DNA of 64,000 bases. Origin: Xanthobacter sp. NM-25 (GTDB lineage Bacteria > Pseudomonadota > Alphaproteobacteria > Rhizobiales > Xanthobacteraceae). The position numbers were made by a program, and so were the translations under genes. This document shows positions 17,624 through 26,825 of this stretch, piece by piece. The stretch spans positions 248,001-312,000 of the forward strand of contig NZ_JACBFS010000005.1 in assembly GCF_022138605.1 (NCBI RefSeq). Direction: 5' to 3'. Positions within the stretch are counted from its first letter, which is position 1. Each line of letters opens with the position of its first letter. Below the pieces are notes generated by a model, which saw only the letters and a list, made by a program, of their open reading frames with translations, ran no database searches and was not told the origin of the DNA.

Positions 17624-18742
17624 ATGTCTGAGGCGAGATCCGAGGCCCGCGCTGCTGGCCCGTCGGCGGCCGTGCCGGCCGGCGTCGCGTTGCGCGGGGC
17701 GCAGGAGAGCCGGCCGCAGGATTGGGGGGCAATCTCCCGCCACCTCGCCGGCGTGGGCCTCGCCCTCGACCCGGGGATGGCGCCGCGCCAGTTCGCCGGT
17801 GGGCTGGCCAATCTGAACTACCTGCTGCGCCTCGCCGATGGTGGCTGGGCGGTGCTGCGCCGTCCGCCCGACGGGCCGCTGCCGCCCGGCGCCCATGACA
17901 TGGCCCGCGAGCATCGCATTCTCTCCCGCCTCTGGCGGGCGCTACCGCTGGCGCCGCGCAGCCTGCATCTGTGCGCTGACGCCGCCGTGGCTGGCGCGCC
18001 GTTCCAGATCCTCGAGTTCCGCGCCGGCATCGCCATCCGCGGCGACAGCCTCGCCCCGCTGGATGAGAGCGCGCAGACCGGCGCGCGCCTCTCGGCGCTG
18101 CTGGTGGAGACGCTGGCAGCCATCCATGCGGTGGATGCGGACGCGGTGGGGCTCGGGGATCTCGGCCGGCCCACCGGCTTCTTCGCCCGCACCGCCCACG
18201 GCTGGCTCACCCGCGCCGCGCGGATCGGCGACGGCGCGGTGTCGCCGGCGGTGCGCGCCATCGCCCGGTGGCTGGAGCAGGTGCGCGAGCCCGCCGGCAA
18301 CGCGCCGACCCTGCTGCACAACGACTTCAAGCTCGACAACATGCTGCTCGATCCGACCCGCCTGACGCCGGTGGCGGTGGTGGACTGGGACATGGGCACC
18401 CGCGGCGACCCGCTGTTCGACCTCGCCACCCTGCTCAGCTACTGGACCGAGCCGGGCGACCCCGGCTGCATGCACCGGCTCGCCCAGATGCCCACCGCCA
18501 AGGCCGGCTTCGCCAGCCGCGAGCAGGTGGCGCTGGCCTATGCCCGCGCCACCGGGCGCACGCTCGATGCGCTGAAGCCCTATCGCGTGCTGACCATGCT
18601 GAAGCTCGGCGTGGTGTTCCACCAGCTCCACGCCCGCTACCGCGCCGGCGAGACCTCCGATGCGCGCTACGCGCCGTTCGGCGTGCTCGGCGACGAGCTG
18701 CTCGATTTCACCCTCGACATCGTCAACGACAAGATCTTCTGA
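17624..18742 (+). CDS. APH-like kinase, ACAD11 N-terminal type (putative 4-hydroxyacyl-CoA kinase)
   Basis: Aminoglycoside-phosphotransferase-fold kinase of 372 residues. The catalytic (Brenner) motif HNDFKLDN is at 232-239 and the metal-binding DWD at 254-256, followed by GDPLFDLATL, the form seen in the N-terminal half of eukaryotic ACAD10/ACAD11 and in LvaA of the Pseudomonas putida levulinate pathway. In that pathway LvaA phosphorylates the 4-hydroxyl of 4-hydroxyvaleryl-CoA. Here the next gene encodes an ACAD11-like protein, so the same chemistry is inferred. The small LvaB partner needed in P. putida is not seen. ATG 17624 follows AGAAGGA at 5-6 nt; the frame is open back to 17525. Confidence 0.8.
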   Translation: MSEARSEARAAGPSAAVPAGVALRGAQESRPQDWGAISRHLAGVGLALDPGMAPRQFAGGLANLNYLLRLADGGWAVLRRPPDGPLPPGAHDMAREHRILSRLWRALPLAPRSLHLCADAAVAGAPFQILEFRAGIAIRGDSLAPLDESAQTGARLSALLVETLAAIHAVDADAVGLGDLGRPTGFFARTAHGWLTRAARIGDGAVSPAVRAIARWLEQVREPAGNAPTLLHNDFKLDNMLLDPTRLTPVAVVDWDMGTRGDPLFDLATLLSYWTEPGDPGCMHRLAQMPTAKAGFASREQVALAYARATGRTLDALKPYRVLTMLKLGVVFHQLHARYRAGETSDARYAPFGVLGDELLDFTLDIVNDKIF

Positions 18743-18753
18743 GGCGACGCCCC

Positions 18754-19940
<1,187 letters not shown>

Positions 19941-19944
<4 letters not shown>

Positions 19945-20735
19945 GCGCGCGGGTCTTTCCACAGGCGCTGGCCGCGGTGCCCGACGGGCTGGCCGACAAG
20001 GTAGTGATCGTCACCGGCGGTGGCCGCGGGCTCGGCCGCGCCCTCGCCGAGGGCTTCGCGGCGGCGGGCGCCCATGTGGTGATCACCGGGCGCGACGCCG
20101 CCACCCTCGCCGAGACGGTCGCGGCGCTCACCGCGCGCGGCGGCTCGGCCCTCGGCGTGCCCGCCGACGTGGCGCGCGCGGCGGATGTGGAGGCCTTGTG
20201 CGCCACCGTGCGCGATGCCTATGGCCGCATCGACGTGCTGGTCAACAATGCCGGTATCAATCCCTGGTACAAGCCGGCCCAGGACACCAGCCTGGACGAA
20301 TGGCAGGCGGTGATCGACACCAACCTCACCGGCGTGTTCCTGGCCTGCCGCGAGGCCGGACGGGTGATGCTGGCGCAGGGGGCGGGCGCCATCGTCAACG
20401 TCACCTCCGTGGCCGGCCGCGTGGCCCTGGCCAAGACCACCGCTTATTGCGCCGCCAAGGGCGGGGTGGAGCTGATGACGCGCCAGCTGGCGCTGGAATG
20501 GGCGCGCAAGGGGGTGCGGGTGAATGCCGTGGCCCCCGGCTATTTTGAAACCGATCTCACGCAGGGCCTGCGCGCCAATCCCGCCCTTGCGGAGCGGGTG
20601 ACGGGGCGCACCCCCATGGGCCGCTTCGGGCACCCGTCCGAGCTCGTGGGCGCCTGCCTGTTCCTTGCCTCGCCCGCCGCCAGCTACATCACCGGAGCTT
20701 CGCTCGCGGTGGATGGCGGCTGGACCGCCGCCTGA
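19941..20735 (+). CDS. Short-chain dehydrogenase/reductase (SDR), probable ketoacyl or hydroxyacyl oxidoreductase
   Basis: Classical SDR of 264 residues: TGGGRGLGR cofactor motif (25-33), NNAG (102-105), and catalytic S156, Y169, K173 in AYCAAKGG. The cofactor preference is not clear from the sequence. In levulinate-like pathways an SDR reduces the 4-keto acyl-CoA before phosphorylation, and this gene is translationally coupled to the ACAD11-like gene (ATGA) and to the racemase gene (TGATG), so it probably acts on the same carbon chain. Confidence 0.82.
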
Positions 20736-21970
20736 TGGGGACCTCTCACATGACCATGCTCACACCCCCCGCCGCCGCGCGCCCCGCCACGGTTCCCCCG
20801 GCCCTCGACGGCCTCAAGGTGCTGGATCTCACCCGGCTGCTGCCGGGGGCCTTCTGCTCCATGATGCTGGCGGACCTCGGCGCCGACGTCACCAAGATCG
20901 AGCAGCCCGATGGCGGCGACTACAACCGCACCTTCGCGCCCATGGCGAAGACGGTGTCGGGCTCGTTCCTGCTGCTCAACCGCAACAAGAAGAGCCTCAC
21001 CCTCAACCTGAAGACGCCGGAGGGCAAGGCCATCCTGCGGCGCCTGGCATGCACCGCAGATGTGCTGCTGGAGGGCTTCCGCCCTGGCGTCATGGAGCGG
21101 CTCGGCCTCTCCTATGAGAGCCTGGCGGCGGACAACCCGCGCCTCGTCTATTGCGCCATCTCCGGCTACGGGCAGGACGGGCCGAACCGGCTGAAACCGG
21201 GCCACGACCTCAACTATCTGGCCGAGGCCGGCGCGCTGCAATTGTTCGGCAAGGCGGGGGAAGGGCCGATCGTGCCCGGCCTGTCCATCGCCGATGTGGG
21301 CGGCGGCTCGCTGATGGCCACCACCGGCATCCTTGCCGCGCTGCTCTCCCGCGGGGTGACCGGCAAGGGCCAGTTCGTGGATATTTCCATGCATGACGGC
21401 GCCATCTCCTGGCTGGCGCTGCACGCGGCCGACCATCTGTTCGCCGGGCTGGAGCCGAAGGGCGGCGAGCGGCCGTTCATCGGCCAGGCGCCCTGCTACA
21501 ATGTCTATGCCTGCGCCGACGGAAAATACGTGGCCCTCGGCCTGATCGAGGAGCATTTCTGGCACCGCTTCTGCGATGCGGTGGAACTGCCCGCCTTGAA
21601 GGCCGAGCAATGGCCGCAGGGCGCCGCCTGCGAGGCCCAGAAGCGCACCCTTGCCGACCTGTTCGCCACCCGCCCGCGCGATGCCTGGGTGGGCGCGCTG
21701 GAGGCCGCCGACATTCCGGTGGGTCCGGTGCTGTCCATGGAGGAGGCGTTCGCGGCGCCCCATGCCCGGCATCGCCAGATGCTGCTGCACATGGAGCATC
21801 CGCAGGAAGGCACCATTCCCCAGCTGGGTTTTCCGGTGAAGCTGTCCGGCACGCCGGCCAGCCTGCGCGCGCCGCCGCCGCTGCTGGGCGAGCACACGGC
21901 GTCCATCCTGTCCGGCCTCGGCTACAGTGAGGACGATATTGCCGGGCTGCGCACGGCCGGCGCGATCTGA
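20735..21970 (+). CDS. Family III CoA-transferase fold protein, alpha-methylacyl-CoA racemase-like
   Basis: CaiB/BaiF-fold protein of 411 residues. The segment SGYGQDGPNRLKPGHDLNY carries the GHDxNY motif (H157, D158) and D187 follows in IADVGGGS. In alpha-methylacyl-CoA racemase (AMACR/MCR) the equivalent His and Asp are the two bases that epimerise the 2-methyl centre. A racemase is therefore preferred over a CoA-transferase, although the family is often misassigned. It would point to a 2-methyl-branched acyl-CoA intermediate. Overlaps the SDR stop (TGATG); an alternative start is ATG 20750. Confidence 0.75.
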   Translation: MGTSHMTMLTPPAAARPATVPPALDGLKVLDLTRLLPGAFCSMMLADLGADVTKIEQPDGGDYNRTFAPMAKTVSGSFLLLNRNKKSLTLNLKTPEGKAILRRLACTADVLLEGFRPGVMERLGLSYESLAADNPRLVYCAISGYGQDGPNRLKPGHDLNYLAEAGALQLFGKAGEGPIVPGLSIADVGGGSLMATTGILAALLSRGVTGKGQFVDISMHDGAISWLALHAADHLFAGLEPKGGERPFIGQAPCYNVYACADGKYVALGLIEEHFWHRFCDAVELPALKAEQWPQGAACEAQKRTLADLFATRPRDAWVGALEAADIPVGPVLSMEEAFAAPHARHRQMLLHMEHPQEGTIPQLGFPVKLSGTPASLRAPPPLLGEHTASILSGLGYSEDDIAGLRTAGAI

Positions 21971-22005
21971 GAAGAGAACCCGCGAGAGGTTCCCGGGAGG
22001 AGCAT

Positions 22006-23649
22006 ATGGCGCCCAACATGACCGATTACGAGGCCACCCGCCGGACGTTCCGATGGCATGTGCCGGAGACGTTCAATTTCGGCGTCGACGTGGTGGACCG
22101 CATGGCCCGCGAGGATGATCGCCCGGCCCTCATCTGGGCCAATGCGCAGGGGGAGGAGAAGGTCTTCCTGTTCTCCGACATGGCCCGGCTGAGCGCCCAC
22201 TTCGCGGCGGTGCTGGCCGCCCGCGGCATCGGCAAGGGCGACCGCGTGCTCATTATGACGCCGCGCATTCCTGAATGGCAGATCGCCATGGTGGGCTGCC
22301 TGAAGCGGGGCGCGGTGCCCATTCCCTGCATCGAGATGCTCACCGCCAAGGACATCGCCTATCGCGTCCGCCATGCGGGCGTGCGGGCGGTGCTGGCCCG
22401 CGCCGCGCACACCCACAAGTTTGCCGAGGTGATGGACGAGGTGCTGGTCCGCCTGTCCATCGGCGAAGCGCCGGGCTTCGAGGCGCTGGCGCCGGCCATG
22501 GCGGCGGCGGCGGAGACCGCGCCGGCGGTGGTGGAGGCGGATGATCCCGCCGTTCTCTACTACACCAGCGGCTCCACCGGCCTGCCGAAGGGGGTGCTGC
22601 ATGCGGCCCGGGGGCTCTATGCCTGGCGTAATTCAGCCCGCTACTGGCTGGACCTGCGGCCCGGCGACATCATGTGGTGCACCGCCGACGTGGGCTGGAG
22701 CAAGGCCGGCACCTCCATCCTGTTCGGTCCCTGGAGCTGCGGCGCCACCACCTTCTTCTATGACGGTCCGTTCGACCCCCAGGAGCGGCTGCGGCTGCTG
22801 GAAAAATACAAGGTGAGCGTCTATTGCGCGCCCGGCACCGAATTGTTCCGGGTGGTGGATGCGGGGGTGGAGGCGCACGATCTGTCGGCGCTTCGCCACA
22901 CCGTCTCTTCCGGCGAAACCCTGAACGGGGCGGTGGCCGACCGGTGGCTGGCCAAGACCGGCATCGCCATTCTCGAGGCCTATGGGCAGACCGAGACGCT
23001 GATGACGCTGCTCAACTATCCCGCCAAGCCCACGCGCATCGGCTCCATGGGCCTGCCGGCGCCGGGCCTGGAACTGGACATCATCGACCCCAACGGGGTG
23101 CGCCTGCCGCCGGGGGCGGAGGGGGACATCGCGCTGCTCACCCCCAACCCGCAGATGATGCTCGGTTATCTCGACGACCCGGCGCGCACCGCCGACTGCT
23201 ACGTGGAAGGCCCCGAGGGCCGCTGGTTCATCACCGGGGATCTCGGGGCGAAGGACGAGGATGGCTATTTCTACCATCGCGGCCGGCGCGATGACGTCAT
23301 CAATTCGGCGGGCTACCGCATCGGCCCCTCGGAGGTGGAGAATGCGCTTCTGGAGCACCCCGCCGTGCAGGAGTGCGCGGTGGTGGCGGCGCCGGATACG
23401 GAGCGGGGCGAGATCGTGAAGGCGTTCGTGGTGGTGCGGTCGGGGGTCGAGGCCGATGCGGCGCTGGTGCGCAGCCTGCAGGACCATGTGAAGGCCGTGA
23501 CCGCGCCCTATAAGTACCCGCGGGCCATCGCCTTTCTCGATGAGCTGCCGAAGACCATGACCGGTAAGATCCAGCGGCGCGTGCTGCGCGATATTGAAAA
23601 GGAACGCGCGGCCTTGGGTGGAAAGATGAAACATGTCCCTGTTGTTTGA
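22006..23649 (+). CDS. Acyl-CoA synthetase (AMP-forming), medium-chain/aryl type
   Basis: Acid-CoA ligase of 547 residues that activates a carboxylic acid with ATP and CoA. All core motifs are intact: YTSGSTGLPKG (186-196), EAYGQTET, the hinge region GRRDDVINSAGYRIGPSEVE, and catalytic K521 in PKTMTGKIQR. The whole sequence resembles medium-chain and benzoate-type ligases more than FadD. GGGAGGAGC precedes the ATG. It contrasts with the eroded ligase-like domain fused to LivG in the facing operon. It probably activates the acid brought in by that importer. Confidence 0.87.
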   Translation: MAPNMTDYEATRRTFRWHVPETFNFGVDVVDRMAREDDRPALIWANAQGEEKVFLFSDMARLSAHFAAVLAARGIGKGDRVLIMTPRIPEWQIAMVGCLKRGAVPIPCIEMLTAKDIAYRVRHAGVRAVLARAAHTHKFAEVMDEVLVRLSIGEAPGFEALAPAMAAAAETAPAVVEADDPAVLYYTSGSTGLPKGVLHAARGLYAWRNSARYWLDLRPGDIMWCTADVGWSKAGTSILFGPWSCGATTFFYDGPFDPQERLRLLEKYKVSVYCAPGTELFRVVDAGVEAHDLSALRHTVSSGETLNGAVADRWLAKTGIAILEAYGQTETLMTLLNYPAKPTRIGSMGLPAPGLELDIIDPNGVRLPPGAEGDIALLTPNPQMMLGYLDDPARTADCYVEGPEGRWFITGDLGAKDEDGYFYHRGRRDDVINSAGYRIGPSEVENALLEHPAVQECAVVAAPDTERGEIVKAFVVVRSGVEADAALVRSLQDHVKAVTAPYKYPRAIAFLDELPKTMTGKIQRRVLRDIEKERAALGGKMKHVPVV

Positions 23650-24370
23650 TCCGGTTCAGGCGGAGCCCGCCTTCCGCCTGGTGGCCCGCACCATCGAGGA
23701 GAAGATCCTGGCGGGGGAGATCGCCCCCGGAGATCCGCTGCCGGCAGAGGCCCGGCTGGCCGAGCAACTGGGGGTCAACCGCTCCACCGTGCGCGAGGCG
23801 ATCCGGGTGCTGGAGCAGAACGGGTTCGTGCGGCGCGAGCTGGGCCGCAAGAAGCTCTATGCCTCCATTCCCGAATCCGACGTCATCTCCCGCCGCCTCA
23901 CCGCCGCCATGGTGCTTCACCAGGTGACCTTCGAGGAATTGTGGGAGGCCATGTTCGCCTTGGAGCCGGCCGCCGCCGCCTCGGCGGCGCACCGTTCGGA
24001 CGAGGACGATCTCGCCGCTATCGCCCGGAACCTGGAGGCCACCCGCCAGGCGCTGCAGGACAGTTCCAGCCTCACCAAGCTCGACATCGAGTTTCACGAA
24101 CTGGTGGCCAAGGCCACGCGCAACCGCGCCATCCAGGTGGCGCGGTTGCCGCTGAGCGAGCTGTTCTACCCCCCCTTCTACCGGGTCATGTCGCGCCTCA
24201 ACGCCGGCCAGCGCCTGCTGGTGGCCCATGAAAGCATCTACGAGGCCATCCGCGATCACGACGAGAAGCGGGCGCGGGACTGGATGGAAAAGCACATCCT
24301 CGATTTCAAGCGGGGGTACGAGCTCGCCAACCTGGACATGTCCAGCCCCGTGGACATGCCCGAGAAATGA
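23633..24370 (+). CDS. GntR-family (FadR/FCD subgroup) transcriptional regulator
   Basis: A 245-residue regulator. The winged helix covers residues about 12-75 (LPAEARLAEQLGVNRSTVREAI, with GFVRRELGRKK as wing), and the rest is an all-helical FCD ligand domain with the likely metal His/Asp positions (LDIEFHELV, HESIYEAIRDHD). Such proteins often bind organic acids or acyl-CoAs. It overlaps the ligase gene by 17 nt and is inside the rightward catabolic operon, so it probably controls that operon and the divergent importer. Confidence 0.85.
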   Translation: MSLLFDPVQAEPAFRLVARTIEEKILAGEIAPGDPLPAEARLAEQLGVNRSTVREAIRVLEQNGFVRRELGRKKLYASIPESDVISRRLTAAMVLHQVTFEELWEAMFALEPAAAASAAHRSDEDDLAAIARNLEATRQALQDSSSLTKLDIEFHELVAKATRNRAIQVARLPLSELFYPPFYRVMSRLNAGQRLLVAHESIYEAIRDHDEKRARDWMEKHILDFKRGYELANLDMSSPVDMPEK

Positions 24371-25113
24371 GGGTGCCGCCCATGTCCTCGCCTTCGATCT
24401 CCGCGCCGCCCGTCGCTCCCACGGGCCGCCCCGTCGCGGCAACGGCGGTGGAGGCCATCGCCTCACGGCGCGCGGTGCGGGCTTTCCTGCCTGACGAGGT
24501 GCCGCCGGCGCTGGTGCTGCAACTGCTCGATCTGGCCGCCCGGGCGCCGTCCGGCAGCAATGTGCAGCCCTGGCAGGTGCTGGTGCTCACCGGCGCGCCG
24601 CTGGCGGCGCTCGGCGCCGAGCTGCGGGCGCTGTCGCTGGCGGGCGCGGAGGGCCAGGAGGAATATGCCTATTATCCGCGGAGCTGGCGCGAGCCTTATT
24701 TGGCGCGGCGGCGCAAGGTGGGCTGGGACCTCTACGCCAGTCTCGGCATCGCGCGCGGCGACAAGGCCGGCACGGCGGCGCAGATGGCCCGCAACTTCGT
24801 GTTCTTCGATGCGCCGGTGGGGCTGTTCTTCACCATCGACCGGGATCTGGAGAAAGGCTCCTGGCTCGATTACGGCATGTTCCTCGAGAACATCATGATC
24901 GCGGCGCGCGCCTTCGGCCTGGATACCTGCCCGCAGGCGGCCTTCAACCATTATGGCCATGTCATCACCCAGCGCCTGGCGGTGCCGCCCACGCAGACCC
25001 TGGTGTGCGGCATGGCGCTCGGCTACGCGGATATGAGCGCGCCGGAAAACACCTTCGCCACCACCCGCGAGCCGGCGGCGCACTTCACGCGCTTCATCGA
25101 CCGGCTCGCCTGA
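24367..25113 (+). CDS. Nitroreductase-family FMN oxidoreductase
   Basis: FMN-dependent nitroreductase fold, 248 residues. SRRAVRAFLP binds the FMN phosphate, APSGSNVQPW is the family N-terminal motif, and the C-terminal half has CGMALGYAD. The GntR stop overlaps its ATG. Members reduce nitro groups, enones or flavins; the substrate here is unknown. Its place between catabolic genes suggests an enoyl or keto reduction step, but this is only context. Confidence 0.82.
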   Translation: MRVPPMSSPSISAPPVAPTGRPVAATAVEAIASRRAVRAFLPDEVPPALVLQLLDLAARAPSGSNVQPWQVLVLTGAPLAALGAELRALSLAGAEGQEEYAYYPRSWREPYLARRRKVGWDLYASLGIARGDKAGTAAQMARNFVFFDAPVGLFFTIDRDLEKGSWLDYGMFLENIMIAARAFGLDTCPQAAFNHYGHVITQRLAVPPTQTLVCGMALGYADMSAPENTFATTREPAAHFTRFIDRLA

Positions 25114-25149
25114 GCCGCACCATCACACATCATCTGGGAGGACAACGCC

Positions 25150-25911
25150 ATGCAGCTGCAGGGAAAGACCGCTATTGTCTCCGGCGCCGCCTCGGGGCTG
25201 GGGCGGGCCACCGCCGAGCGCCTGGCACAGGAGGGCGCCCGGGTGGCGCTGGTAGATCTGAATGCGGGGGCGCTCGATGCGCTCGCCGCGTCCCTCGGTG
25301 CCGGTGCCTATGCGTGCGACGTCACCGATGGTCCGGCGTGGGAGGCCGCGTTCGCCTGCATTACCTCCGATCTCGGGTCGCCGTCTGTATTGGTGAACTG
25401 CGCCGGCATCGCTCCCGGAGCGCGCATTGTCGGGCGGGAGGGACCGGCCTCGCTGGCCGAGTTCGAGCGGGTGGTCCGCGTCAATCTCACCGGCACCTTC
25501 AATCTCATGCGGCTGGCCGCCCATGCCATGACGGCCCACGCTCCGGATGCGGAGGGAGAGCGCGGGGTGATCATCAACACGGCATCGGTCGCCGCCTATG
25601 AGGGGCAGATCGGCCAGGGGGCCTATGCCGCCTCCAAGGGCGGCGTGGCGGCGCTTACCCTGCCGGCGGCCCGCGAGCTGGCCCGCTACGGCATCCGCGT
25701 GGTGGCCATCGCGCCGGGCCTGTTCGGCACGCCCATGGTGGAAGCCATGACCGACGAGGTGCAGCAGGCGGTGGTGGCCAACATCCCGTTTCCCAAGCGC
25801 TTCGGCAAGCCGTCCGAATATGCGGCGCTGGTGTCGAGCATCATCGGCAACCCCATGCTCAACGGGTCGGTGCTGCGCCTCGACGCGGCGCTGCGCATGC
25901 AGGAGCGCTGA
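25150..25911 (+). CDS. SDR, type 10 (3-hydroxy-2-methylbutyryl-CoA dehydrogenase-like)
   Basis: Classical SDR of 253 residues: SGAASGLGRA cofactor motif (11-20), catalytic S146, Y159 and K163 in YAASKGG. Asp at the end of the second strand (LVDLN) favours NAD. The insert EGERGVIINTASVAAYEGQIGQ and the C-terminal FPKRFGKPSEYA match the HSD17B10 group, which oxidises 3-hydroxy-2-methylbutyryl-CoA and short 3-hydroxyacyl-CoAs. That agrees with the racemase-like gene in suggesting a 2-methyl-branched substrate. Last gene of the rightward operon, converging on a TetR gene. Confidence 0.85.
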   Translation: MQLQGKTAIVSGAASGLGRATAERLAQEGARVALVDLNAGALDALAASLGAGAYACDVTDGPAWEAAFACITSDLGSPSVLVNCAGIAPGARIVGREGPASLAEFERVVRVNLTGTFNLMRLAAHAMTAHAPDAEGERGVIINTASVAAYEGQIGQGAYAASKGGVAALTLPAARELARYGIRVVAIAPGLFGTPMVEAMTDEVQQAVVANIPFPKRFGKPSEYAALVSSIIGNPMLNGSVLRLDAALRMQER

Positions 25912-25922
25912 GAGCGGCGCCG

Positions 25923-26486
25923 TCAGCTCCTGCGGGTCATGGCCAAAAGCGCCTCGATGGCCCGTTCGCCCTCCGCGTCGGAGAGGGGGGCGAGGCCGCT
26001 CAACTCGGCGAGCCACAGGCCGTCGGCCGCCAGCCGCACGATCTGCATGGGGGCGGTCTTCTCCTCCGGGGCGAGGGCGTCGAGGCGGGCGGTGATCCAG
26101 TGCCGCCACCGCTCGCGCAGGGAGGCCTCGGCCAGCAGCAGCACGGCGAGGCTGTTCCAGCGCTCGGCATCCGCGTCGGCGCCGGCATCCAGGCTGGCCA
26201 GCAGATAGGCGCGGGTGAAGCGGCCGTGGGGATCCACATCCTGGGCCATCAGCTCCTGGATCTGTGCCTGGGCATGCTCCAGCAGGGCGTCGTGCAGGGC
26301 ATCGATCAGCGCCCGCTTGGTGGGAAAGTGATGCAGCAGCCCGCCCTTGCTGACCCCGGCGGCGCGGGCGACCGCATCCAGCGTCAGCGCGTGCAGGCCG
26401 GTGTCGACGCACAGGCGCGCTGCCACCTCCAGCAGCTGGCTGCGTACCAGCTGGGGCTGCTTTCTGCGTTGATGCGCCTCGCTCAT
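25923..26486 (-). CDS. TetR-family transcriptional regulator
   Basis: A 187-residue TetR regulator. The N-terminal helix-turn-helix is ALTLDAVARAAGVSKGGLLHHFPTK, from about residue 34, followed by an all-helical ligand-binding core. It is divergent from the gene for the second LIV-type binding protein across a 339 bp region that contains two strong inverted repeats (26577-26596 and 26722-26736). Autoregulation and control of the downstream aldehyde dehydrogenase operon are inferred. Confidence 0.85.
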   Translation of the reverse strand: MSEAHQRRKQPQLVRSQLLEVAARLCVDTGLHALTLDAVARAAGVSKGGLLHHFPTKRALIDALHDALLEHAQAQIQELMAQDVDPHGRFTRAYLLASLDAGADADAERWNSLAVLLLAEASLRERWRHWITARLDALAPEEKTAPMQIVRLAADGLWLAELSGLAPLSDAEGERAIEALLAMTRRS

Positions 26487-26576
26487 GCTTGGGTCCTCCC
26501 CGGCGCCCGCCGGCGCCTGCTCCCGCCTCGGCTCGACGCAGGAGTGATGCGGGGAGGGCGTTTAGCACCGGCATTT

Positions 26577-26596
26577 CAAACCGTCCAGATGGTTTG
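26577..26596. promoter_or_regulatory. Inverted repeat, candidate TetR operator
   Basis: CAAACC (26577-26582) and GGTTTG (26591-26596) are perfect complementary arms around an 8 bp centre; the inner bases ACCGTCCAGATGGT are also near-symmetric. Size and symmetry fit a TetR-family site, and the divergent tetR gene starts 90 bp away. Confidence 0.55.
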
Positions 26597-26721
26597 TTTG
26601 GGTCCGGCCGATGTCGCACCGTCCGCACCGCTCGCCCGGGAGATTCGCCGGCGGTGGGCGGTGCAGCAACCCGGATGAGCTGTGCCGCGCCGCCTTCCGG
26701 TTGCGCAAATGGTCCGCTAGA

Positions 26722-26736
26722 TGAACCAATGGTTCA
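26722..26736. promoter_or_regulatory. Perfect 6-bp inverted repeat upstream of the second binding protein
   Basis: TGAACC-AAT-GGTTCA lies 90 bp before the binding-protein start, in an AT-rich patch. It could be an operator for TetR or another regulator. Its arms differ from the 26577 repeat except for the shared AACC/GGTT core. Confidence 0.45.
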
Positions 26737-26825
26737 AAAATTTGCATCCGCGCCCCATGCTGTCTAACGTGAGGCCACGCGCCCGTTGGGACGGGCCGAC
26801 AACAAGCAAGATTGGGAGGAAGAGG

